9,422 nucleotides of DNA from Anaerolineae bacterium (GTDB lineage Bacteria; Chloroflexota; Anaerolineae; Anaerolineales; E44-bin32), in assembly GCA_030598885.1 (NCBI GenBank), contig JAUVOZ010000074.1, positions 1-9,422 on the forward strand, given 5' to 3'. Below the pieces are notes generated by a model. That model was not told the origin of the DNA, did not search any database, and saw nothing but the letters and a program-made list of their open reading frames with translations. Below are positions 1 through 6,465 of the stretch, one piece after another. The translations under genes and the position numbers were made by a program. Each line of letters begins with the position of its first letter. The first letter of the stretch is position 1.

Positions 1-1209
1 CAGGGTGCATAAAGCGGCTGATAGCAATACTGCATTGGGCGCGCTAAAACGATCGCCCAACGCTCCGATCAGCAGCGAGCCCAGTGGCCAGAATCCACCC
101 AGAGCCCAGGTGAAGGTGCTCATCACCCGCCCGCGTAATTCGTCAGGAACAATCAATTGGAGGGAGGTGTTTGTAACCGCCAGTTGGGTTATCAACGCGT
201 AACCAGCCAATACCAGTGCCAGTATCGATAGGATCGGAGTGGCCGATAGGGCGAGACCAGCAAGGGCAACCGCCAACAGACCCCGGCTGAAGAGTAAGAG
301 TCGACTTTTACTTTGATTATCGCCAAAGGCGGCCAATGTCAGGGCACCAATTAGGGCGCCGCTTCCCTGGGCGGCCATGAGGACGCCGTAACCCTCTGCT
401 CCGATCTTCAAAACGTCGCGGGCGAAAACAGGAAGCAGTACCAGGTAGGGAAAGCAGAAGATGCTTAACAATGCAGTCATACTTACTAGGCTCAATGCAT
501 GCCGGTTGGCGATCAAATAATCAAGACCCCCTTTGAGTTCGCTCAGACTGGATTTGTCTCTCGCCGGGGGGTCGAAGGGTGGAAGACGCATCATCAGCAG
601 GCATGCAATGGTAGCTAGGTAGGTGACGGCATTGGTGGCAAAAGCTGGAGCCTCACCGAACGCAGCGATCACCAACCCTCCTATAGCCGGACCGATGATG
701 CGCGCCCCATTGAAGATCGAGGAGTTCAGTGCGATGGCGTTCATCAGATCTTCACGCTTCACCAGGTCGATGTAGAATGCCTGGCGAGCTGGCATATCTA
801 GGGCGTTGGCGATACCGAGTAGGGTGGCTAATAGCAGAATATGCCAATACTGCACCAACTCGAGGTAAGTCAGCACCGCCAGTGCGGCGGCAAGCAGCAT
901 GAACCAGGTTTGGGTAATGACCAACAGGCGTCGTCGTTGGAAGCGATCGACGACGACGCCCATGAAGAGTGATAGGAGTAGCACAGGGATGTAGGAGGCG
1001 AAGGTCACCATCCCCAGACTGAGTTGCGAATTAGTCAGCCGGTAGACAAGCCATTGCTGAGCAGTGGATTGCATCCAGGTGCCGCTAAGGGAGATCAGTT
1101 GGCCAAAGAAGAACAAGCGGAAGTTGGGGTGACGCATAGCGCGCAATGCTTCAGGCCACTGCCAACCGAGACGGAGAAATCGGAAATTTTGTGGTGGGGA
1201 GGGCCGCAA
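1..1209 (-). CDS. MFS transporter, EntS/MFS_3-like exporter (partial, C-terminus off the left edge)
   Basis: This is a multi-pass inner-membrane protein of the major facilitator superfamily that probably exports a small molecule; the substrate cannot be read from the sequence. Translation of the minus strand stays open from 1209 to base 1 (403 codons). After a proline-rich head it gives RHPNFRLFFFGQLISLSGTW, the usual opening of MFS_3 (enterobactin-exporter-like) proteins. A cytoplasmic loop with VVDRFQRRR, the MFS motif A position, follows TM2, and LRGRVMSTF lies between later helices. About eleven or twelve hydrophobic helices fit in the visible part, so only a short tail is missing. I chose the TTG at 1209 because GAGG lies 5 nt before it and the residues before the internal ATG at 1137 look like a normal family N-terminus. 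The gene lies 24 bp after amrA, in the same reading frame as amrA, and is surely cotranscribed. The family call is firm; the start is moderate. Confidence 0.85.
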   Translation of the reverse strand, partial: MRPSPPQNFRFLRLGWQWPEALRAMRHPNFRLFFFGQLISLSGTWMQSTAQQWLVYRLTNSQLSLGMVTFASYIPVLLLSLFMGVVVDRFQRRRLLVITQTWFMLLAAALAVLTYLELVQYWHILLLATLLGIANALDMPARQAFYIDLVKREDLMNAIALNSSIFNGARIIGPAIGGLVIAAFGEAPAFATNAVTYLATIACLLMMRLPPFDPPARDKSSLSELKGGLDYLIANRHALSLVSMTALLSIFCFPYLVLLPVFARDVLKIGAEGYGVLMAAQGSGALIGALTLAAFGDNQSKSRLLLFSRGLLAVALAGLALSATPILSILALVLAGYALITQLAVTNTSLQLIVPDELRGRVMSTFTWALGGFWPLGSLLIGALGDRFSAPNAVLLSAALCTL

Positions 1210-1214
1210 GTTAG

Positions 1215-1218
1215 CCTC
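1215..1218 (-). promoter_or_regulatory. Ribosome binding site deciding the TTG start of the MFS gene
   Basis: GAGG on the minus strand with 5 nt of spacing to the TTG at 1209-1207. The alternative ATG at 1137 has no comparable purine-rich motif, so this short site favours the longer protein. It lies just inside the gap after the amrA stop. Confidence 0.45.
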
Positions 1219-1233
1219 GAAGGAGGAATCGAT

Positions 1234-1821
1234 TTAGGATTTAGCCGGATTAGTTTCGTGGAAACATTCGACTTGATAAGTGAGGATCTCTAGACTGCCC
1301 TGGCGCCATTCACCTCGTGACAGGAGAGCTTTCTCACATAGCATATCGAGGAAGATCTCGGCGTTGGGGACCTTCGACCACACCTGAGGTAGGAAGGTGG
1401 CGCGTTGATTGCCTTGGATCAGGATGACCCCATCGATGTTGGGACGGAGCAGTTGGGGTAGGTCCTCCGGTCGTGAGTATTCAAGTGGTTGTGGTGTGGT
1501 GAGTACCGAGATCTCGATCTCTATTTGGTCGACTTCTTTTGGTTGTACGGAGGTGAAGCGGTAGTCGTGGATCGCGGCGTCGACGGCGTGTTGGCGCACA
1601 TCCTCCGCTAGGGGGAGTTGTTTCTTGAGGGTGCCGATACAACCGCGCAGTTGTCCACCCATGGTCAGGGTGACAAAAGAGGCTCCAGGGGCGCGCAGTC
1701 GAGGGGTTAGGGTGTCAAGGTCAAGCGGTTGTAATTGTTGGTTGTGGGCAGCTTCATGCAGAGCCTGGCGAGCGAGTCTGAATAAAGTTTGCTTCTCACT
1801 GTTTGAAAGAGGGACTTCCAT
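1234..1821 (-). CDS. amrA: AMMECR1 domain protein (AmmeMemoRadiSam system protein A)
   Basis: A 195-residue protein that is essentially one complete AMMECR1 domain. The family hallmark LRGCIG is at residues 58-63, followed by HDYRF near 85-89, the strand EIEISVLT at 101-108 and ATFLPQVW at 141-148, all in the expected order. The biochemical role of the family is not settled. In many bacteria and archaea it is encoded with a Memo-like protein and a radical SAM enzyme, hence the system name, but neither partner is in this window. The ATG at 1821 is preceded by GAGAGG (1830-1835) with 8 nt spacing and by a promoter candidate. The soluble protein is encoded directly ahead of an MFS exporter in one transcript. 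No catalytic residue appears lost, and Cys61 of the hallmark is kept. Family identity is very secure; function is not. Confidence 0.93.
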   Translation of the reverse strand: MEVPLSNSEKQTLFRLARQALHEAAHNQQLQPLDLDTLTPRLRAPGASFVTLTMGGQLRGCIGTLKKQLPLAEDVRQHAVDAAIHDYRFTSVQPKEVDQIEIEISVLTTPQPLEYSRPEDLPQLLRPNIDGVILIQGNQRATFLPQVWSKVPNAEIFLDMLCEKALLSRGEWRQGSLEILTYQVECFHETNPAKS

Positions 1822-1857
1822 CAGTCTCGCCTCTCAAGGTCACCGGATGACGGCAGT

Positions 1858-1886
1858 ATGATACCCCTCCGATTCGTGGACTGCAA
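1858..1886 (-). promoter_or_regulatory. Sigma70-like promoter candidate for amrA-MFS
   Basis: On the minus strand TTGCAG (1886-1881) is separated by exactly 17 bp from TATCAT (1863-1858). The -10 box matches consensus at five of six positions; the -35 is weaker. Transcription would begin near 1851, giving a leader of about 30 nt that includes the GAGAGG ribosome site. It is the only well-spaced pair I found in the 256-bp gap 1822-2077. Confidence 0.4.
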
Positions 1887-2010
1887 GTAGGATATCTGGC
1901 TAGCACATCTGAGGCGGGTTGGTATCCTCCCGATTATGAGAGCAGGTGGTTCCGCTAGTTTTCCCCGTCAACTTGGGCTATCCAGCAAGGTCACTTATTA
2001 TGGCGATGAT

Positions 2011-2058
2011 TAATTCACCTCCCTAAGAAGGTGCTATTCTGGCTGTCCGGGTGAATTA
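2011..2058. repeat. Inverted repeat TAATTCACC...GGTGAATTA after the metalloenzyme gene
   Basis: TAATTCACC (2011-2019) and GGTGAATTA (2050-2058) are perfect 9-bp complements around a 30-nt loop. An alternative 5-bp hairpin, CACCT with AGGTG (2016-2020 with 2029-2033), lies inside and competes for the same left arm. It begins 19 nt past the stop of the minus-strand metalloenzyme gene, so it could be a 3' end structure. Neither side has a T-tract, so a classical intrinsic terminator is not supported. A dyad operator is another possibility. Confidence 0.45.
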
Positions 2059-2077
2059 TTTTCTGGGGTCGGGATAG

Positions 2078-3010
2078 CTACAGCGAGTCAGAGCCGAAGA
2101 TAGTGCGGAGTACAGCGGGGGTGAAGGAGGTTAAATCATCTAAGCCGGAGGCGAAATGGCGGCGCATTTCTTTCGGGCCGATCAGGATGGCAGGGACCGG
2201 GTTGAGGGTGTGACCACGACGGGTGAGGTCCTCTAGATTACCATGATCAGAGATGAGAACGATCAGATCCTGCCGTGAACCCCAGGCTTTTACCAGTCCA
2301 CCAAGCACAGCGTCAAAAGACTCAAGCAAGGTGACTGCTTGGGCCAGCGTTCCCCGATGCCCTGCGTAATCCGTTGGCCAGAAGTCGAACCAGGAGAGGT
2401 GGTAGGTAAGCGAGAGGTGGGCCAGAATATCGCCAGCCTCTTTGGGCGGGTAGACGGGAGCCGGGGGAAAATCGGGTTGGGCTACCCATCCCGCGCCAGT
2501 GAAGTCGGCGGACAGGGCGCGTCTGGCTTGCAGATCTTCAGCGGTCATCAAGTCAAGACCAGCAGCGGTCACCGCCAACGGAATAGTGGAGTAGAGCCGC
2601 CGACCGGAGTGGATCGATTGGAAATAGCGCGGTGGATAAGCGTTGAGCAATGCGGCAGTACCGCCACGTCGCGTTACCTCAATGAAGAGATTATTTTCAA
2701 GTAGGATTTTAGAGATGACCGGGTTAGGTTTAGGACCATAATGGCCTCCAATCACCGATGGGATGTTTCGCCCAGTTAATAGGGTGGCTTGACCAGTGGC
2801 TGATTGAGGCGTTCCATCAACGTTCAAGCATACATCCACTGCCAATAACGAGGCGTGCTCTCCTTCGTGTGGTGCGGAGGAAGCCAACAATCTACGACCG
2901 TCGAGTAAAGCTTCGAGTGTCGGTAGGTGGGCAGCGGCGAATGGATTGTGATCGGGATCATCACTTCCTAAGCCAACGCCATCGAGCAGAAGGACCAATA
3001 CTCGTGACAT
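2078..3010 (-). CDS. Alkaline phosphatase superfamily metalloenzyme, phosphoglycerate-mutase-like
   Basis: A 310-residue cytosolic protein with the metal-binding core of cofactor-independent phosphoglycerate mutase (iPGM) and phosphopentomutase. Visible ligands in order are Asp10 in LLLDGVG, a probable nucleophile Ser70 in QSATGQ (compare NSEVGH in iPGM), Asp214 and His218 in DYAGH, Asp255-His256 in SDHGN, and His267 in GHTLNPVP. The last two motifs are nearly identical to iPGM. It is much shorter than iPGM (about 510 residues): only about 145 residues separate Ser70 from Asp214, so the large phosphotransferase domain is replaced by a small cap. It therefore probably acts on a phosphate or sulfate ester or is a mutase of another substrate; I would not call it a phosphoglycerate mutase. 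The start ATG overlaps by one base the stop of a decayed methyltransferase gene (TGATG), and no good Shine-Dalgarno precedes it, which suggests ancestral translational coupling. Confidence 0.85.
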   Translation of the reverse strand: MSRVLVLLLDGVGLGSDDPDHNPFAAAHLPTLEALLDGRRLLASSAPHEGEHASLLAVDVCLNVDGTPQSATGQATLLTGRNIPSVIGGHYGPKPNPVISKILLENNLFIEVTRRGGTAALLNAYPPRYFQSIHSGRRLYSTIPLAVTAAGLDLMTAEDLQARRALSADFTGAGWVAQPDFPPAPVYPPKEAGDILAHLSLTYHLSWFDFWPTDYAGHRGTLAQAVTLLESFDAVLGGLVKAWGSRQDLIVLISDHGNLEDLTRRGHTLNPVPAILIGPKEMRRHFASGLDDLTSFTPAVLRTIFGSDSL

Positions 3011-3315
3011 CAGATTTTAAGCCGGAAGGTGAGCCAAGCGGAGGTTCGGTGGCGGTCGGTTCCCTGCCGTATACATGTCACGCATGGCTTAGGTCGTGCT
3101 TGGTGGATGGGGTGACCGGATAAGTTCACGCTGGTCATCTGCCAGTCTACTTGCGACATAGTGGCGAGGTTGGTTCCAGTACCACACCCTAGGTCGAGTG
3201 CTTGATCAGGAGGGTGACTCTCCAAAAGGGTCATTTGTTCGGGTGGTGAGATACGAGCATCCCTGGTGATAGAACCGAGTAGATACTAAAACTCAAAGAT
3301 CAATCGACGGATCAT
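3010..3315 (-). pseudogene. Decayed class I SAM-dependent methyltransferase
   Basis: From an ATG at 3315, with AAAGGA (3321-3326) correctly placed before it, the frame reads MIRRLIFEF, then TAG at 3288-3286, then YLLGSITRDARISPPEQ and HPPDQALDLGCGTGTN. This is the N-terminus and SAM-binding motif I (DLGCGTG) of small bacterial methyltransferases of about 200 residues. Homology continues through DWQMTSVNLSGHPIHQARPK and then stops. The remaining tail, ending in RTSAWLTFRLKI, resembles the C-terminal end of the same family, so roughly 100 codons from the middle appear deleted in frame. The amber codon and the missing catalytic half argue that it makes no working enzyme. An internal ATG at 3234 could yield a 74-residue fragment. 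Its TGA overlaps the ATG of the downstream metalloenzyme, so its translation may still have mattered for that gene. The methyltransferase origin is firm; the deletion is inferred from expected length. Confidence 0.8.
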
Positions 3316-3443
3316 AGCGATCCTTTATTGTAGCATCTTAAACTGTTCAATCGGGTGGTCTGCGCCTATCCGGTCAAACGCGCGACTTTCCTAACCGAGA
3401 ATACCTACGGATCTTGATAACATCCCCTGAAATGTCCGAATCT

Positions 3444-3472
3444 TTGACAACTTACACCTCCTGCTTTACAAT
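3444..3472 (+). promoter_or_regulatory. Strong sigma70-type promoter for the EF-G-like operon
   Basis: A perfect -35 box TTGACA (3444-3449) is followed after exactly 17 bp by TACAAT (3467-3472), which matches the -10 consensus at five of six positions. Transcription should start near 3479, giving a leader of about 34 nt before the ATG at 3513 that includes GGAAGGA (3496-3502). This is the best promoter in the window and suggests substantial constitutive expression. I saw no operator dyad overlapping it. Confidence 0.8.
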
Positions 3473-3512
3473 CGACAGATAAAATTATAACCATTGGAAG
3501 GATCTCCAACTT

Positions 3513-5588
3513 ATGAATGAATACGCAACCGAATTTATTCGCAACGTTGCCTTGGTATCACATAGCGGTGGAGGTAAGACGTCCCTGGGCGAGGCGATGC
3601 TTCATCTAACTGGTGCGATCAATCGTATGGGGAAGGTTGAGAATGGCAACACAGTCTCAGACTTCGAGGAGGAAGAGATTCGCCGAAGCCTCTCTCTCTC
3701 CACTTCCGTACTACCGATCGAATACAAAGGTCACAAGATCAACGTACTTGATACGCCTGGATACACTGATTTTGTCGGCGAGGTGATTTCTGCCCTCCGG
3801 GTTGCCGACAGCGCGGTGGTGGTGGTGGATTCAGTCGCCGGTGTAGAAGTAGGAACCGAAATAGTGTGGGGCTTTTGTGATACGTTCAAGCTACCACGTT
3901 TAGTGGTTATCAGCAAAATGAACCGTGATAACGCAAATTTCCAGGTGGCGCTCGATTCAGCGCGTGGGCTTTCCTCCAGTGTCTCGTTTATCCCGGTGCA
4001 ATTACCCTGGGGCGAGAAACATGATTTCAAGGGTGTGATCGACTTATTTCATATGCAGGCGATTTCAGGGAATGGAGGGGGATCTGAACCGATCCCGGAT
4101 GAATATCAGACTGCGGCTGAAGAAGCTCGGATTGCCCTGGTCGAGGCGGCGGCTGAAGGTGATGATGTCTTGCTTGAAAAATACCTCGAGGGTGAGGAAC
4201 TCTCAGCTGAGGAAGTCGCCGATGGTTTTCGCAAGGCTGTGCTCTCCGGCCAGTTTGTGCCAGTATTAGTCACTGCCGGTACGGCAGGGCTTGGAATCGC
4301 GCCGCTCTTGGAAATGTTCATTAAGCTACTACCGTCTCCGGCTAGCGCAACGTCCGCTATAGCCCGAGGGACTTCTGGCGAGCAGAGTCTGCCGGCCTCC
4401 GACACTGGTCCGCTAGCAGTATATATCTGGAAGACAACCGCCGATCCTTTTGTCGGCAAGTTAAACTACATACGTGTGTATTCGGGGACGTTGAACTCCG
4501 ATACCCGTGTCTGGAATCACAGCAAGGGAGTCGAGGAGCGTCTAGGTACACTGTATGTGATGCGTGGCAAAGCACAAATGTCAATTAAGCTCCTCCACGC
4601 GGGGGATATTGGTACGGTGGCTAAGTTGAGCGAGACTGATACTGGTGACACATTGGGTGATAAAGCCCAACCACTGATTTTTCCCACCCCCGAGTATCCT
4701 AATGCACTTTTTTCGGTGGCTGTATCCCCCAAAACGCAGGCCGATTCGACCAAGATCAGTCCCACCCTAACCCGGCTGTGTGAGGAAGATCAGACCCTTA
4801 CTTGGCACCGAGAATCGAGCACCAATCAGACCATTCTTCAAGGAATGGGCGACCAGCACATCGACGTGGCCATTCGCAAGGCCGAATCGAAGTTCCAGGT
4901 TGGCTTGAACACGGAAGTTCCACGGGTGCCGTACCGTGAAACGATAACCCAAGAGGGCAATTCACAATATCGACATAAGAAGCAGACTGGCGGTTCTGGT
5001 CAATTCGCCGAAGTACATATGCGAATAGAACCCCTTGAAGAGGAAGAGTTTGTATTCGTGAACAAGATATTTGGTGGGTCGATCTCCTCGGGCTATATGC
5101 CGGCCATTGAGAAGGGGGTCCGGAGAGTAATGAAGCAGGGTGTGGTCGCCGGCTTCCCAGTGGAGAAGGTCAAGGTGTTTATCACCGATGGTAAAGAACA
5201 CCCGGTAGACTCCAAGGCGGTGGCCTTCGAAATCGCTGGTCGAGAGGCGTTTAAGCTGGCAGTAATGAATGCCTCACCGGTCCTACTTGAACCAATCATG
5301 GACATACGGGTCACCGTGCCTGAAGCCAACATGGGTGATGTATTAGGCGATTTGAACACTCGCCGGGCTCGCGTGCAGGGCATGGAAACCGAACGGGGGC
5401 GAAGCGTGGTCACCGCGAAAGTTCCACTGGCCGAGATTCAACGTTACACAACCGACCTACGGTCGATGACCGGCGGTCGAGGTTTCTTTACTATGACTCT
5501 CAGCCATTACCAAGTTGTGCCCCCGCACGTAACCGAGGAGATCATTACCGCCCGTCAGAGGGAGATCAGCGGGCGAGATTCGGATTGA
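3513..5588 (+). CDS. Elongation factor G-like translational GTPase (EF-G paralogue, FusA2 type)
   Basis: A 691-residue protein with full EF-G architecture: G domain with G' insert (about 1-285), domain II (about 300-390), III (395-475), IV (475-600) and V (600-680, ending YTTDLRSMTGGRGFFTM). Canonical EF-G moves tRNA and mRNA on the ribosome using GTP. This one is a divergent paralogue. The P-loop is SHSGGGKTS (16-24) rather than AHIDAGKTT, switch I lacks the RGITI motif, G3 is DTPGY (80-84) with Tyr in place of the catalytic His, and G4 reads SKMN (134-137) instead of NKMD. Domain IV keeps its tip EHPVDSKA. The first changes are known in the FusA2/EF-G2 class, whose cellular role is unclear; the Asp-to-Asn in G4 is less expected. 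The start has GGAAGGA 10 nt upstream and a strong promoter. It heads a probable three-gene operon; a true fusA is presumably elsewhere in the genome. Confidence 0.92.
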   Translation: MNEYATEFIRNVALVSHSGGGKTSLGEAMLHLTGAINRMGKVENGNTVSDFEEEEIRRSLSLSTSVLPIEYKGHKINVLDTPGYTDFVGEVISALRVADSAVVVVDSVAGVEVGTEIVWGFCDTFKLPRLVVISKMNRDNANFQVALDSARGLSSSVSFIPVQLPWGEKHDFKGVIDLFHMQAISGNGGGSEPIPDEYQTAAEEARIALVEAAAEGDDVLLEKYLEGEELSAEEVADGFRKAVLSGQFVPVLVTAGTAGLGIAPLLEMFIKLLPSPASATSAIARGTSGEQSLPASDTGPLAVYIWKTTADPFVGKLNYIRVYSGTLNSDTRVWNHSKGVEERLGTLYVMRGKAQMSIKLLHAGDIGTVAKLSETDTGDTLGDKAQPLIFPTPEYPNALFSVAVSPKTQADSTKISPTLTRLCEEDQTLTWHRESSTNQTILQGMGDQHIDVAIRKAESKFQVGLNTEVPRVPYRETITQEGNSQYRHKKQTGGSGQFAEVHMRIEPLEEEEFVFVNKIFGGSISSGYMPAIEKGVRRVMKQGVVAGFPVEKVKVFITDGKEHPVDSKAVAFEIAGREAFKLAVMNASPVLLEPIMDIRVTVPEANMGDVLGDLNTRRARVQGMETERGRSVVTAKVPLAEIQRYTTDLRSMTGGRGFFTMTLSHYQVVPPHVTEEIITARQREISGRDSD

Positions 5589-5638
5589 GTTCGCATTTTA
5601 TCAACGGGCTGGAATGTTCCGACCCACGGTCTTCACTC

Positions 5639-5643
5639 GGAGG
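5639..5643 (+). promoter_or_regulatory. Ribosome binding site for a TTG start
   Basis: GGAGG five nucleotides before TTG at 5649. It is the reason for starting the small membrane protein at this non-ATG codon; no in-frame ATG exists until codon 22, inside the first membrane helix. Confidence 0.6.
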
Positions 5644-5648
5644 TCCCG

Positions 5649-6071
5649 TTGCGCCGTCCCCCACTAAGCCTGCTTCTTCTGACTCTGGTCGGCACCATAT
5701 TGAGTGGGTGGATGGTGCTCGATGGGCTATCCATCCGGATGTTCGGTCAGTTCCTGCACCATCAGCCTCTGCTTAGTCTATGGCTTCGAATCCAAAGTTC
5801 ACTCGGCTCGGCTTCCAACCTGGAGGTTCTGCGGATGGAGCCTCAAGATTTTACCTGGCCTTTGTTGGCAATGGGGATTGCTTGGATTGGAACCTTGAGC
5901 GCATTGTGGCTCAGGCTAAGTTGGGGATGCCGGTTTGCGACGGTGATATGTTTGCTCTCCCTGCTTACCCTTAACATGGGGACGGTTTTAGCTTTCGTGG
6001 CATTGATTTGTCTTCGTGCATCACCGACACGGAGCTGGTTGAATGCAGTTGAGGAGCCGAATGCCGCTTGA
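5649..6071 (+). CDS. Small hypothetical membrane protein, about three helices
   Basis: I do not recognise a named family. The 140-residue product begins MRRPPLSLLLLTL from a TTG codon and has three clear hydrophobic stretches at about residues 6-26, 68-88 and 95-121, separated by an amphipathic linker of about 40 residues with HHQPL and the acidic EVLRMEPQDF. Two arginines ahead of the first helix suggest a cytoplasmic N-terminus by the positive-inside rule. There is no cleavable signal peptide and no catalytic motif. It lies 60 bp after the EF-G-like gene with no terminator between, and its last 11 bp overlap the start of the next gene, so it is probably translated from the same message as both. 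Coding is supported by the ribosome site, the overlap and the codon-scale hydrophobic pattern; function is unknown. Confidence 0.7.
   Translation: MRRPPLSLLLLTLVGTILSGWMVLDGLSIRMFGQFLHHQPLLSLWLRIQSSLGSASNLEVLRMEPQDFTWPLLAMGIAWIGTLSALWLRLSWGCRFATVICLLSLLTLNMGTVLAFVALICLRASPTRSWLNAVEEPNAA
6051..6056 (+). promoter_or_regulatory. Ribosome binding site deciding the DUF6504-like start
   Basis: GAGGAG lies 4 nt before ATG at 6061, inside the end of the upstream membrane-protein gene. It favours 6061 over the in-frame ATG at 6043, which lies upstream of this site. Confidence 0.6.
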
Positions 6072-6429
6072 ATGGGTTCCATGTCGTTTTATTGACCAGG
6101 AAATTGAGGTTCGTTTCAATCGTTCGCCGATCCTGACCAAGAAACCTGGTGCTCCGGACGGCTTTATGTGGGGTGATGAATCGTTCCAGGTTTGCCAGGT
6201 CTTATCAACCTGGTTTGATTACCAACGTCGGGGTCGAATGGCGAAGAACCTGATACCGGCTAACTTGCTAACGGCTGCCCAGAGAGGTTCCTGGGGGGTG
6301 GGGCGGTTCTACTTCCGTGTGCTAACTGAAGACGAACGGGTGTTCGACTTGTACTACGATCGGGCACCGAAGAAGGCTGGTGATCGGGCGGGGCACTGGT
6401 TCTTATGGCGTGAGATGGAGGCGAAGTAG
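6061..6429 (+). CDS. DUF6504-like protein of unknown function
   Basis: A 122-residue soluble protein rich in aromatic and charged residues, with no membrane helix. It resembles proteins annotated as DUF6504 in having a short beta-rich layout. An early strand ends in GFMWGDESFQVCQVLSTWFDY (compare the family's W-x-y-V-x-x-V-L-x-x-W pattern). Later come GVGRFYFRV and VFDLYYDRAPK, and the chain closes with GHWFLWRE. The function of that family is not known to me and no active-site residue can be assigned. An alternative start at 6043 would add six residues, but the ribosome site at 6051-6056 supports 6061. It overlaps the membrane-protein gene by 11 bp, which implies coupled translation, and ends the EF-G-like operon at a convergent junction. 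The gene is certainly coding; the family name is moderate. Confidence 0.7.
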   Translation: MPLEWVPCRFIDQEIEVRFNRSPILTKKPGAPDGFMWGDESFQVCQVLSTWFDYQRRGRMAKNLIPANLLTAAQRGSWGVGRFYFRVLTEDERVFDLYYDRAPKKAGDRAGHWFLWREMEAK

Positions 6430-6465
6430 GTCTGAGGTTGGTGTAGAGAATCCGACAAATTGGTT

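Noticed and set aside
1024..1293. Open frame of 89 codons on the plus strand across the MFS start and amrA end.
   Set aside because: It is antisense to two well-supported genes, lacks a ribosome site and shows no domain.
1890..1927. Possible stem GGATA...TATCC in the gap before amrA.
   Set aside because: Only 5 bp with a long loop, expected by chance in a gap of this size.
2339..3123. Two 121-codon plus-strand frames opposite the metalloenzyme and methyltransferase remnant.
   Set aside because: They are shadows of the opposite strand, whose frame carries clear catalytic motifs; the translations show no recognisable pattern.
3327..3335. Extended -10 promoter TGCTACAAT on the minus strand before the methyltransferase pseudogene.
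   Set aside because: The predicted transcription start would fall about 5 nt before the ATG and downstream of the AAAGGA ribosome site, and no -35 box is correctly spaced, so it would not make a normal leader.
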